Source: Diacronema lutheri (Eukaryota > Haptophyta > Pavlovophyceae > Pavlovales > Pavlovaceae). Taken from it: a stretch of 64,000 bases of DNA. Position 1 is the first letter of the stretch, and the number at the start of each line of letters is the position of its first letter. Where the stretch lies: assembly GCA_019448385.1 (NCBI GenBank), contig JAGTXO010000034.1:341429-405428 (forward strand), read 5' to 3'. Below the pieces are notes generated by a model. It had not been told where the DNA came from. It saw only the letters and a list, made by a program, of their open reading frames with translations, and ran no database searches. The translations under genes and the position numbers were made by a program. This document shows positions 31,031 to 42,149 of the stretch, in pieces.

Positions 31031-33019
31031 TCACACTCGCCCCACGCCTGCAAGGTTGTACGTGGCGGCCAACTCGTCGCACAGCGCGTGCTCGCGGCCG
31101 TGCGTGACGGCCAGCACCGCGAGCGCGCCGGCGGCCGCCTCTCGCGCTTCGTCCGCGCGGCCGGCGAGCGCAAGAAGCTTGGCGAGCTTGAAACGGTGGA
31201 GGCCAAGCGGCGCGCTCGGGCAGCCATGGGCGAGCGCACATGCCGCTTCGCTCGCGGCCACGTGCGCGAGCGCGTCCGCCCAGCACGCGCGCTCGAGCGC
31301 GGCGGTGGTGAGCGCCGCGCGCGCGCGGTAAAGCGCGAGGCTCGTGGGCAAGAGGCGCGGCGCCCACGTGCCCACCGCGCGCGAGAGCGCCGTGTACGCG
31401 CCCTCGGGCAGCGCGGGCGGCGCGCTCGCGATGGGCGAGCGCGCTGCATCGACGGCGCCGTCCGGCGGCGCGCGGTCGGGCGCTCGCGCGTCGATGAGCG
31501 GTGGCTCGTGCACTCGGAGTGCCGCGTGGGCGTCGCGCTGCTCCTCGCCGAGTGCGGCGATCGCGGCGGCGTCCTCTCCGAGCGCGCAGCCGTTACAGCA
31601 CACCGCGACCACGCCCCCGCCCCCGCCCGCGCCGCACGCTCGCACGAGCGCCGCGTCGCCGCACCGCGGGCAGCGCGCGCCGCCGAGCGCCGCCTCGTGC
31701 GCCCACGCCGACGGGCGGCGCGCGCCGTCGCGCGGCTCGAGCGCGCAGCGCGCGCAACGGCAGCGGAAGCCGAAGGCCGCGCGCAGCGTCTCAGCGCGCT
31801 CGGCGGCGTCGGCGGCGAGGTCGATGTAGCTGACGGTCACCGCCTCGCCCGGCGCGAGCGGCCGCAGCGCGCGGAGCACGAGGCAGGGTAGCGCGCCACG
31901 CCCGGCCGGGCGCGCGCGCGTCGCGTGCGCGGCGTCCGCGCGCGGGGCGTCGGCGCGTGCGTCCGCGTCCGCGCCGGCGCGCGACGGCGGCGGCATGGCG
32001 GGCTCGGGCCGCACGAACTCGAAGGTGGCGCTCGTGGACGGGTCGCACGAGTGGTTTGAAAGTGCGGCGAGCGGGAAAAGTCCGGCGCCGATTGGCTGCA
32101 GTTGGCCGTCCGTGAGCGAGTGCGCGTTGGCGCGGAGGCGGGCGAGGAGGGCGGCGAGGAGGTCGGGCTTGGGCGCATGCTGCACGCCGGCCGCGTGCAG
32201 CAGCCGTGCGAGCAGCAGCGCGACTGCGCGCACGTCGCCGTCCGAGCGGTCGGCCGAGCCGTCGCGCGGCTGCAGCGACAGCAACGCGGGTGTGGCGCAG
32301 GCGGCGGCGGCGGCGGCGGTGGCGGTCGGCTTGCACGCGCCGTGCGCGCCGATCGCCGCGAGCCGCATTGAGCGCGTCGGCACACGCGGCCGGCTCGCTT
32401 GGATTAGCCGGCACTCGGCGGCGTGGCCGAGTTTGGCCCATGCGATCCTCTGATGCGCCTCGCTGCAATAATGCGCCAGCTGGCAGCCCGAGCAACGGCG
32501 GAGCTCGGCGCCAGCGGACGGTGGGCGGAGGCACGTTGCGCAGAGCGTGCTTGCACACTCCACGTCGAGTGCGATCGCCGCCGGCGCCGCGCGCAGCACG
32601 ACCTCGCCCGCGCGGAACGGCCGCGCGGCGACGAGCTGCCGGCCGAGCCCGCCACCGGCGAGCTCGACGCCGAGCCCGTGCGGCGCGACGGCGGCGCGCC
32701 AAAACGTGAGCGCGCGCGTGCCGCCGCCGTGCGCCACTCGCGCGCGCGCGAGCTCCGCCTCCGCCTCCTCGCTCGTGTCGTCGGCCGCATCGGCGGCCGC
32801 ATCGGCGGCGTCGTCGTCGTCTGCGGCCGGCCTCTCGGCGGCTGGGTCAGAGCGCCCGAACGACGTGGCGTCGCTCGTCTCGCGCAGGCTCGCGGCGGCG
32901 CGTTCTACCCACGCGGCCTCCTCCGCCTCCTTCGCGGCGAGCAGCTGCTCATATGCCGCCATCTTGCGCTCCTCCTCGTCGAGCTCCTCGAAGGTCCACC
33001 CGCGCTCGGAGTCCGCCAT
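31031..33019 (-). CDS. SET-MYND (SMYD) lysine methyltransferase
   Basis: Single exon, 662 residues. An acidic, helical N-terminus (EELDEEERKMAAYEQLLAA) precedes a split SET domain. The start of SET (LGRQLVAARPFRAGEVVLR) is followed by a MYND zinc finger (CATC...CSGC...HYCSEAHQ...H...C, about residues 154-207), then the SET core with LSNHSCDPSTSATFEF (about 320-335) and VSYIDLAADAAER, and the post-SET cysteines FGFRCRCARC. The C-terminus is a helical TPR-like region typical of SMYD proteins. The MYND, NHSC and post-SET motifs are all intact, so it is probably an active S-adenosylmethionine-dependent enzyme. Targets could be histone or non-histone proteins. It lies 63 bp downstream of the TRMT61A stop on the same strand. 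Confidence 0.92.
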   Translation of the reverse strand: MADSERGWTFEELDEEERKMAAYEQLLAAKEAEEAAWVERAAASLRETSDATSFGRSDPAAERPAADDDDAADAAADAADDTSEEAEAELARARVAHGGGTRALTFWRAAVAPHGLGVELAGGGLGRQLVAARPFRAGEVVLRAAPAAIALDVECASTLCATCLRPPSAGAELRRCSGCQLAHYCSEAHQRIAWAKLGHAAECRLIQASRPRVPTRSMRLAAIGAHGACKPTATAAAAAACATPALLSLQPRDGSADRSDGDVRAVALLLARLLHAAGVQHAPKPDLLAALLARLRANAHSLTDGQLQPIGAGLFPLAALSNHSCDPSTSATFEFVRPEPAMPPPSRAGADADARADAPRADAAHATRARPAGRGALPCLVLRALRPLAPGEAVTVSYIDLAADAAERAETLRAAFGFRCRCARCALEPRDGARRPSAWAHEAALGGARCPRCGDAALVRACGAGGGGGVVAVCCNGCALGEDAAAIAALGEEQRDAHAALRVHEPPLIDARAPDRAPPDGAVDAARSPIASAPPALPEGAYTALSRAVGTWAPRLLPTSLALYRARAALTTAALERACWADALAHVAASEAACALAHGCPSAPLGLHRFKLAKLLALAGRADEAREAAAGALAVLAVTHGREHALCDELAATYNLAGVGRV

Positions 33020-33082
33020 GGCGTCGCGTGGCCGTGTTTCACTGTGGACACTGAGGTGGGCACGGGGTGTCGGCTGTCGCTG

Positions 33083-33739
33083 TCAGTGCCCATTCTCGAC
33101 GCCGTCGGTCTGGGCGCCACCGTCGCCCACCGGCGCCGCAGCCGCACATGCGCTCGGCGTCGCCATCGGCACCGCCGAGGGCGCGGCCGTCAGACCCGCA
33201 GGACGTGCGCCCGCTCGCGCTCCGCCCCCCGGCCATACTGAAAACAGGAGGTAGCCAGTATGGCCGCGCAGAACGCTACCCGCGCCACTGCGCGCGCCGA
33301 CGCACGGCGCGGCATGCTCGGCGGGCGCGGCCGCGTCGCGCGCGCGCAGCGCGGCGAGCAGGTCGGGCTGCTGCGCCGCGCGCACGTCTGCGGCCGGCGC
33401 GGCGGCCGGCGCGGCGGCCGGCGCGGCGGCCGGCGCGGCGGCCGGCGCGGCGTTGGCCGCGCACCCGTCGGCGTGCGCGCTGCCGTGCTCGTCGCGTGGT
33501 CGCTTGCGTCCGGCGGCCGCACCGGCCGTGCCCGCGACTTTCCCGCTGCCGCTGTCGCGCAGCCTGCTCGTCGGAGGCTTTGGGCGCGACGCGCCGCGCG
33601 GCGCCTCGTCTGTTGGTCGGCAGCTGCCGACATCGTGCGATCGGATCAGGACCTGCGTGCGGTTGGATGGGGCGCGGGAAGGACGGGAAGGGAGACGGGA
33701 AAAGGGGGGGAGGAGGGGGGAAAGGGGGGAGGGGGAAAG

Positions 33740-33771
<32 letters not shown>

Positions 33772-34906
33772 AAGGGGCCACGGGCGGGTTGGGCGGGGGT
33801 TGGCGCGCTAGGTGGGCTGGGCGCACGCGTGGGCGGCATGGGGCGGGCAGCATTGCGACGAGGGCGCGACGCAGCCGGTTGGCCAACGGGGCGAGGCGCG
33901 ACGGCGCGGGCGCGGTGGCGCGGCGCGCGCCTCGAAGACGCGCGTGCCGCTGAATCTCGACGCGGCGAGCGCGGCCGCGGTGCGGTTGACTTGCTCGATG
34001 CACGGAGAGAAAGTGCAAAAGCGGCCGCCGCACTTCAGCATGGCCGCCGCCTTGGGCACGACGAGCCACGGCGATGGCAGGTCGAAGATAGCCGCATCGG
34101 CGAGATGTGCGACGAGCGGCGCGAAAGCAAAGGACGCCTCGCACACGTCTGCGTGGTGGCAACTCAAGATGTCGGCGCCAAAGCCGTTCGCGCGGAACTC
34201 GCGCTCGGCGTACCTGGAGGCGTCCCGTGCGGGGCGGTCGGCAGAGGCGCGCGCGGCCGGTCAGCGTGCGCGGAGAGCGAGGACGCGCTCGAGCGCGAGA
34301 CGCGCGTCGCGCTTCGCCGCCCGCGCGCGCTTCGCCGCCCGCGCGCACGCGCATCGTTGCTCGTTGAATTCAAACGTGGTGAGGTGGCCGTGGGGACTGA
34401 GTGCGGTGACGAGGGAGGTGGAGAGCGCGCCCGAGCCCGTGCCCGCCTCGACGACGCGCGAGCCGGGACCGATGCCGAGCCGCGCGACGATCGTCGCGAC
34501 GTCAGCCGCGTAGCTGCGCCGCATGGTGCGGTGGCGGTGCGGGCGCGGCGGCGCGCGTGAGCGCGCGCGGCGCGCGGGCACGCGCGGCGCGCGGGCACGC
34601 GCGGCGCGCGGGCGTGACGGCGCGCGGGCACCACGGCGCGCACAGGATCTGCGTGCGGTGCGAGAGCGAGAGGGACCAAAGCTCAGGCGTGGGCGCGAGG
34701 ACATGCACGTAGCCGCCGCGCTTGTCCACCGAGGCGGCGCGGTGCCCAAACGGCCGGCCTATGAGCGCGTCGTGGCGGAAGCAGCCGGCGCGGTTGTTGT
34801 ACAACGTGCCTGGGCGCACGTAGAGCGGGGCGAGCTTATCGCCGTCGTCGATCACGACCAGATCGCCCGCCCGTATCGGCCTGCCGAGCAGCGCCGCGTC
34901 GTTCAT
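33083..34906 (-). CDS. TRMT61A: tRNA (adenine-58-N1)-methyltransferase catalytic subunit
   Basis: Catalytic Trm61 subunit of the m1A58 tRNA methyltransferase, normally partnered with Trm6. Four exons: 34906-34644, 34513-34349, 34213-33931, 33652-33083, 426 residues. Landmarks: RAGDLVVIDDGDKLAPLYV, HDALIGRPFGH, LAPTPELWSLSLSHRTQIL, then across intron 1 YAADVATI, VVEAGTGSGALSTSLVTAL (SAM-binding motif I), TTFEFNEQRCA, ADILSCHHADVC, DAAIFDLPSPW, GRFCTFSPCIEQVNRT and the C-terminal GHTGYLLFSVW. The third intron begins with GC; using the GC site after GAG aligns FEVLIRSHDV with the family, whereas the nearby GT would delete three residues. Exon 4 has an Ala-Ala-Ala-Pro tandem repeat. The start is 54 bp from a divergent gene. 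Confidence 0.95.
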
Positions 34907-34960
34907 CCGGACGACGTCGAGCACGATGGCGGCGGGCCGAGCCGCGACGTTTCAAGGTCG

Positions 34961-36060
34961 ATGGGGCGGCTCGAGCTCGGACGCGCGCCCGCCCTAAACC
35001 CAAACGCGTCCGCGTCGGCGTGGGTGCGGCGCACGACCAAGGAGGACACGGCACTCTTCAACCTGGTGGCCAACCTGTCGCGCGAGCCCGGCCATCCCAT
35101 CGCCTACCTCCGCGCGTCGCACGCTGCCGGCGCCCTTGAGCTCGACGCCGCGAGCGCGGCCGAGACCGCGCCGAGTGGCGGCGCGCGGCGCGCCAGCACC
35201 CCCTCCGACGCGGGTGCGCGCGCGCGCGGAATGGCCGCTGCAACTATGGGCATGGCCAGCATGGAGCCGGGCGCGGACGCGCCCGTCGACGATGCGCGCA
35301 GCGTCGCCACTCGGTGCGCGCCGCGCCCGCGCGGCAGGCTCCGCGCGCCGCCATCGCACGAGGCATGTGTTGCACGGGGCGCGCCCGCGGCGCCTCCGAT
35401 CGGCGGCGAGCGCGAACATTAGATCGCGCCTTGCGCTTTGACCTCGAACGCGCGCGTGCCCGGACCGCGCGTCTGCGCGCCTCGTGCGCCACCCCCTTCC
35501 CCCCTTTCCGACCCCCCCCCCCCCCCCCCCCCCCCCTTTCCCCTTCCCCTTCTCCCTTTTGCAGCGGCTACTCTGAGGTGTCGCACCTGCGGCTGGGCTC
35601 GGAGCGGAGCGGCGGTGACCGCGCGCGCACGCACGCCGCCTCGACCGCGAGCGCCTCCGCGTCTCCGTCCGCGCTCTTCCACCTCGAGGAGGAGAACGAA
35701 CGTCTCGAGGAGGAGAACCGCACATTGCGCTCCCTCATCCTGGAGGCGAGGATCAGGCCGACCGTTTCGGCGACGCCGGGAGCGGTGGCGCATGCGGCGC
35801 ACGCGCCGGGCGGGCCCGCGCGCTCTGCGAGCGGCGGGCACTCGGCGCAGCCGCGCGCGCGGCCGGTTTCGCTCGCAGCGTTCTCGGCGTCTGTGCGCGG
35901 GGCGACGGCGGCTGCGGCGAGCGCAGCGGCAGGTGCGGGCGCGTCCGGCTCTGCGCGCGGCGTCGGCAGCACGTCGCTCTCGGGCCGGAGCGGCGGCGCA
36001 AGTGCGCGCGCTGCGAGCGCGGCCGGCGCGGCGGGCGCAGCGGCAGCGCGACGCATGTGA
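34961..36060 (+). CDS. unknown protein with short acidic coiled coil
   Basis: Not recognised. Two exons (34961-35313 and 35565-36060) joined at CG|C across a 251-bp intron that ends in a long C-run; the product is 282 residues. The first exon contains a folded-looking stretch (KEDTALFNLVANLSREPGHP, IAYLRASHAAGALELD). The second has a strong short coiled coil (LFHLEEENERLEEENRTL, then RSLILEAR) followed by an Ala/Ser/Gly-rich tail. The coiled coil resembles a leucine-zipper dimerisation segment, but the basic region before it is missing, so bZIP identity is not supported. The splice join is inferred only from phase and coiled-coil continuity. Confidence 0.5.
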
Positions 36061-36299
36061 CTGCGAGCCTCAGACTGAGGCGGTGAGCGTGACGCGTGCG
36101 ATATGACGCGCGCGATTGAGAGTACGACGCGTGCCGTGTGCGCGCGCGTGCGGCCTGCCGGCTCTGCACGAGGCGGGAACAGCTGGGCGACCAGCTGACG
36201 CGCCGACTTTGTGCCGTTCGAGGATTTTACGTTTTGACTTAAGCCGGGCGGATGATGGAGGCGGCGTGCCCCACCTCTTCGTAGCGCCAGCCGCGTGTC

Positions 36300-38458
36300 A
36301 TGACATGGCAGAGCATCGGGTTCACCGCGAGCGCGTGCGGGGCGAGCGCGGCGACGCTGTTGTTTTTCTATGCCGTCTTCCACCGCGCCGCGTCCCTCCG
36401 CCACGTCTACCACCGCGGCCTCAACACGTCGGTCCGGCCGCTCTCGCACGGGCTCGACGCGGTCGAGCAGATCCGCTTCGTCGGGCTGCTCTCGAGGCTG
36501 ACGCTGTGGTGGTCGGTGGTTGGGTGCGGTATGCTCGTGCCACTCTATGCACTCGCCGAGCCCGAGGCGGGCTCCGCCGACCAAACCGATGCGGGCGCGT
36601 GGCTGCCCGACTTTGAGCGCTTCACGCTCGCGGCCGTTCCGAGGGGCGGGCCCGAGTTTTGGTACAGCGCGATGGCAGCTTGGCTGATGTTTGGGATCGC
36701 GGTATCGTTCATCACGCGCGAGTACGCGCGCTACGGCGACGACCGCCTCGCCTTCCTCTCCGACACGATGTCGCAGCACGCATACTCGGTCGTGATCGAG
36801 CGGATCCCGCTGCACCTGCAGGACCCGGCCGCGCTGCGCGACCTGCTTACGGCAGCGACGGCCAAGGACGCGGTGTTCTCCGTCTCGATGCCATCGACGC
36901 CCGTCCTCCCGCCCACGCGCTTCGAGCGTGCGCTCGGCCAGGTCGTACGCCTCCTCCTTGTCCTCCTCGGCCGCGCGATGCGCGCCGCGCGCGCCGCGCG
37001 TGACCGTGCGGCCGACACGCAGCGCGATGGCGGCGGCGGCGGTGGCAGGCGCAGGCGGCGGCGTGCGGCGGAGGGCGCGCAGCGCGCTGCCGATGCGCCG
37101 CGCTTCGGCGCCGACGGCGCCGCCCACCTTGCGCGCGGTCAGCGGCTGTCGGACGGGCCGGCCGAGGCCGCGGCGGAGCGCTGGTCGTACAGCACGGCGC
37201 GTGGCGGCGGCTGCGCGGCGGACGCGCCGGCCACGGCGGTCTTGGAGGTGCCGCTCGATGCGGGCGCCGAGCGCGCGCGCGCTGGCGGCTACCACGACCT
37301 CGACGCGATCGAATTTGAAATCGGCGCGCGCGGGCGCTCGGGCGGCGGCGAGCGCGCCGCGATGCCGAACTTCGCCGACGGCGCCGCGCCGCCAGCCGCG
37401 CTCGCGCCGTCGCGCATGCCGTCGCGTGCGCCCCTCGCGCGCGCGCCGGGCGGCGCGGCGCCGTCGCTTGGCGCAACGCGCTCGCCGCTCGAGCCGCGCG
37501 GTCCGGCGCGAGTCCGACAATCCACGCCGGACTGCGCATCGGAACGACCATCGGCAGATCGCCGCGGCGCGGACGCGCGCGCCGGCGGCGCGTCGTGCGA
37601 TCGCCGATCGACGAGCCGCGCATCGGATCGGCCATCCGACGCCGAGGCGTGCCGCCCGTCCTCCTTCGCCGCCGCCGCTGGCGCGCTCACCGCCGCGCGC
37701 GGCTGGCGCGCGCGCGCCGTGCGCGCGGCGCTCGCCAAGCTGGCGGATGGGACCGACGACGTGTTCGCCGCGGCCGGCCTCGCGTCAGGCGACGAGGAGG
37801 AGAACGAGGTAGAGAGCGATGGGCTCGACGAGCAGGGCGGCGCGGGTGCGCGGAGCCACGCGCGCGTGCGCGACAAACACCGCGCGCGCGCACACGCCGA
37901 CGGCGCGCGCGACGGCGCGGCTCAAGCGGCGCCCGGCCGCGCGCGCGCGGCGTGCGCGTCCGCGTCACGCGGCGGCCTCGGCGTTGGCGACGGCGACGGC
38001 GTCGCCGATGGCGGCCTTGGCAAGGGCGGCGGCGTCGGCGACGGTGGCCTTGGCAAGGGCGGCGGCGGCGGCGACGGTGGCGGCGGCGACGACGACGACG
38101 ACCTGCCTTTCGCCGAGCGGGCGGCGCTGCGGCTGCGCGTGTCGCGCTCCACGGGCGAGCATGACGAGATTGCTGCGTTTGGCGCGCACGCCGGCGCAGA
38201 CACCAGCCTGCGCGGCGTGGGCGGTGGCACGGCGACGCGCGCGGCGGCGGAGGCTGGCGCGCAGCCGCCGCGCGGGGCCGCGCCGCCGTCGCCACCGCCG
38301 TCGCCGCCCGCCGCACCGCGCGCGCGAGAGCCGGCGCCGCAGCGGCAGGCCAGCGCGGCCCCGCGCGTGGTCGCGGTTGTCGCGGAGGCCGGCGGATGCG
38401 GGGGTGGCGAGGGTGGTACGGTATGCGCGCCGTTGCCCGGCGCGCCGCCGCCGCCCGC

Positions 38459-38489
<31 letters not shown>

Positions 38490-39581
38490 GCGCCTGTGCC
38501 GCAGGCCGGGACAGCGCAGGCCGGGACAGCGCAGGCCGGGACAGCGCAGGCCGGGACAGCGCAGGCCGGGACAGCGCAGGCCGGGACAGCGCAGGCCGGG
38601 TCGCCACGCGCGCGGCGCGCGCGGCTCGCCGCGCGCGTCCTGGCGCAGCCCGGCGGCGCGCAGAGCGGCGCGCGCGTGGCGAGCTCGTTCGGCCCACCGC
38701 CGGGCGCGCCTGCGGTGAACCGACGGTGTTCGATGCCAGAGCCGGCGCGAGGGCCAAGCGCGCGCTGGCCCGGGCACGCGCCGCCGCCCGTGGTTGACGG
38801 CGGCCGCGCGAGCGACGCGGGCGTCGCCGGCGACGAGCCTCCGTCCGCCGCGCTCGCGGGCGGTGACGGTGACGGTGACGGTGACGCTGAGATGCGAAAT
38901 GACGGCGCGCCGCGCGCGGGTTGCGATGGCGCCATGCCACGCGCCCACGCCGCGCGCGGCAGCGGCAGCGCCGCCACCTCGCCGGTGCCGGCGCGGCTGC
39001 GCGCGGCCTCCGTCTCGACGCCAGGGCCCGGCGGTGGTGTGCGCGGCGGCGGTGGGTACGGCGGTTACGGCGGTTACTTTGGGTTTGCGCCGATTGCGGG
39101 CGGCGCGGCGGAGTTGACGCCGCCGGCGGACTCGGCGCCGCCCGCGCCCGCGCTCCAGCGGAGGTGGGGACGTGGCGCCGTCCGCGATGCGCGCACAGGG
39201 TCCGCCGCGCAGCCAACGCCGCCCGCCGCTCAGCAGACGCCGCCCGCCGCGCAGCCGACGCCGCCCGCCGCGCAGCCGACGCCGCCTCCCGCACCTCCCG
39301 CGCCTCCCACGCCTCCCGCGCCCCCCGAGTGGTTGCACTGGTCCGCCGAGGCGGAGGAGACGGCGCGCAATGAGCAGCGCGAGGCGGCCGCCGCCGCGGC
39401 CGCCGTCGTCGCCGCCGCCGCACGGCGCGAGCGGCGCGCGTCCGACATTGGCGCGGGCGCGGGCGGGTTGGATGCGCGCGCGCGCGGCGCCTTGGACGCG
39501 GGGCCGCCATGCTTACACGGCGAAAATGGCGACGTGGGCGCCGTCCCGTCCGCCTCACCGCCGGCGTGCGGCGGCGGCGGT

Positions 39582-39612
<31 letters not shown>

Positions 39613-41673
39613 ATGCACTCGGTGCGGAGCAGTCGGTGGCGCAGGCGCCGCGCCGCGACGGCGACGGCGCGCCTCGGCCAGCGCCGCGGCGAGCAGGGGG
39701 CGAGTGCCGGCTGTCGGACGCATCGGACGCATCCGACCGCTGGTCGGAAGCGTCCGACGCGGGCAGCACGTGCGGCCGCGACGAACACGCCGCGCGCGCC
39801 GACGCGAACGACCGCCGCGTGCACGGCGCGGCGGCCGGCGGTCGGGGCGGCGACGGTGCGCCGGGCATTGGCGGCGCGCGCGGCGCGCTCCGCCGGCGGC
39901 CGCGCGGTGCGACGTGCGGCGGCGTGCATTTCTCGACGGCGGGCGGCGGCTTTGGTAGCGGCGGCGGCGGCGGCGGTGGCGGCGGCTTTGGCAGCGGCGG
40001 CAGCGGCGGCGGCGGCGGCACGTCGCACCGCGCGGGCGCGCGTATCGCAAAGGCGATCGCCCCATCGCAACTGATCTCGCTCACCGCCGCGCAGATCACC
40101 GACGCGAAGACGCTCGCGACGGGCTCGCTTGACGCGCTCGGCCGCGCGGTCGAGCTTGTGCGAATGCTTACCCTCGGCGTGAAGGCGGGAAAGTCGACAA
40201 CCGCCTATGTCACGCTCTCGTCACTGTCACACGCGGCACTCGTGCGCAGAGCGCGCCTCGCGAGCGCGAGCAACATGCTCGAGTGCTTTGACGCGCCGCA
40301 CGCCAACGATGTGATCTGGGCAAACGCGCATCTTGACCTGCGCCAGGTGCGCCCAGCGCGGCCCGCGCGGGGCGGGCTGGGCGATCGAGCGCGCGTGCGC
40401 GCAGCGCGCGCGCGCAGCGCGCAGCGCGCCCCACGCCGACGTCGACGTCGACGCCCTCGCCGCGCGCGTCGCGCCGTCGCGTGTCGCGCGCGTGCAGGTG
40501 CGCGCGCGCCACCGCTTCGTGCTCATGCTCACCAACGTGGCCATCTTCTTCTGGTCCTTCCCGATCACGCTCACGTCGGCGCTCGGCACGTTGCTCACCG
40601 CGCCCGACTCGCGCCTGCTGCGCGACTTCTTCATGCCCGTCGCGCTGCTCGCGGGCGGCGAGACGTCGCTTTACTTCGAGACGTCCTTGGCACGCCTCGC
40701 CGTCGTCGCGCTGCAACTTGGCCTCCTCACGCTCGTTCCCATCGCGCTCACCGCAGTCGGTGAGCGGTGGGAGGGGGCGAAGACGTACTCGACAGTGCAG
40801 CGCACGCTATTGCGCTCGTACACGGCCTTCTCGCTCATCAACGTGTACGTGACGGTGCTCGCGCCGTCGGGCGGCAACGCGCTCTACTCGTACGTCCAGT
40901 CCGCCGTCCGCTCGCCGCGCGACGTGCTCGACCTCGCCGTCGGCGCGGTTGGCGCGCTCGCCGACGCGCTCCCGCGCGTCGCCGCGTACTGCTGCGAGCT
41001 GTTGATCGCAAAGGCACTGATCGGCCTGCCGCTCGAGTTCGCACGGCCGTGGCCGCTGCTGCAATGGGCCGTTGCGACGCGCTGCGGCCGCCGCCGCCCA
41101 TTCGCGCCCGCCGCGCCGCCCGGCGCCGCCGCCGCCGATGCGGACGGCGCGCCCGCCGCGCCGCGCGCGAGCGCGCACGCCGGCTTTGTGCCGCCTCCCT
41201 TCTACGGCTTCGACCAGCTCGAGGTGGGGTGGGTGCTGCCGCCGCTCGTCATGTCCTTCCACATGGCGGCGCTCTATGCCGTCATCTCGCCCCTCCTCCT
41301 GCCCGTCACCGCGCTCTATTTTGGGCTGGCGGCCCTCGTGTTGGACCACAACGCACGGCACGCCTACCGCACGACGCGCGAGGGCGGCGCAATGTGGTGG
41401 CCGACGGCGGTCAGCATGGTGGTGTGGGGCCTTGGCGGCTCGCAGCTGCTCCTCATCGCCTACCTCGCGATCCGCCAGGCATACGCGCCCGCCGCGCTGT
41501 GCGCGCCATTGCCGGCGCTCTCGTGGCGTTTTCTCGCGCATTTGCGGCGCAAGCACGCCGAGCCCGCCGCGTTCCTTGCGCTCGACGCCGCGGCGCGGCG
41601 CGACGCGGAGGTGCGCGCCGCGGGCGTGCAACCGCCGCTGCGCGCCGACTACTACCGCCCGACAAAAACATGA
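36300..41673 (+). CDS. CSC1/OSCA/TMEM63-family mechanosensitive cation channel
   Basis: Member of the OSCA/CSC1 family (RSN1_7TM), osmo- and mechanosensitive Ca2+-permeable channels. Two exons, 36300-40346 and 40498-41673, 1,740 residues. The N-terminus has three hydrophobic helices and the family segment LRHVYHRGLNTSVRPL...FWYSAMAAWLMFGIAVSFITREYA, then HAYSVVIERIPLHLQD. A linker of about 1,000 residues, mostly low complexity, follows where normal proteins have roughly 200; the RNA-recognition-like fold resumes at STTAYVTLSSLSHAALVRRA and NDVIWANAHLDLRQ. Exon 2 holds the pore half (FVLMLTNVAIFFWSFPITL, FDQLEVGWVLPPLVMSFHM, LLLPVTALYFGLAALVLDHN). The splice LRQ|VRARHRF restores the family. 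Likely plasma or endomembrane. Confidence 0.93.
38501..38600 (+). repeat. 15-bp coding repeat in the OSCA loop
   Basis: Seven near-perfect copies of GCCGGGACAGCGCAG encode (Ala-Gly-Thr-Ala-Gln)n within the disordered cytosolic linker. The unit is a multiple of three and the copies are almost identical, suggesting recent expansion. Confidence 0.95.
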
Positions 41674-42149
41674 TCGAACAGGGCTTGGCCCCCACTTTCC
41701 CCGTTGACCCTACGTACGCTTTACTTACGTTTTAAAAAGGACCCGTATAGATGGTCAAGCCAAATCCGATCAGGGGCACGATCGCGCCCCGAGTGCAGCG
41801 CGGGCCGTTCGGAAGGACGTCCTTGTGAGGGAGCTCTTCGCGTTTGGCGAGCGGGGGAGCACGACGCGCAGCGTTGCTGCGGCGGCGTGCGGGCGGCGAG
41901 CAGCGGTCGGGCTGCTCGCGACGAGGCCGGAGCAGACGGCGCCGTGGCCGCCGGCGCAGGTGACGCGCGCCGACGAGCCGTAGCGAGCGTCCGTGATCCG
42001 CACGGCGGTTGGAGCGGGCCGGCTGGTGCGGCGCGCTCGGCCACGGGTGGCGGCGTGCACGGTCGTGCCGCGCGCGGCACGCGTCGCCAGCCGCGCGCGA
42101 CCTGGGCAGAGCCCGCAAAGCGTCGACCGCTGCGCGGCTCGGCCGTGCG
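41674..42149. other. convergent 3' flank of OSCA and the giant Fanzor gene
   Basis: No protein-coding frame is supported. It contains an AT-richer patch (about 41705-41770) that probably holds the OSCA 3' end signal. There is a 12-bp perfect palindrome AAGGACGTCCTT at 41813-41824 and a small hairpin GGGGC...GCCCC at 41773-41790. In TnpB/Fanzor elements the guide RNA is usually encoded at or beyond the 3' end of the nuclease gene, so this is the place to look for one. No guide RNA is demonstrated. Confidence 0.35.

Noticed and set aside
35565-36060. bZIP transcription factor
   Set aside because: There is a short coiled coil but no basic DNA-binding region ahead of it.
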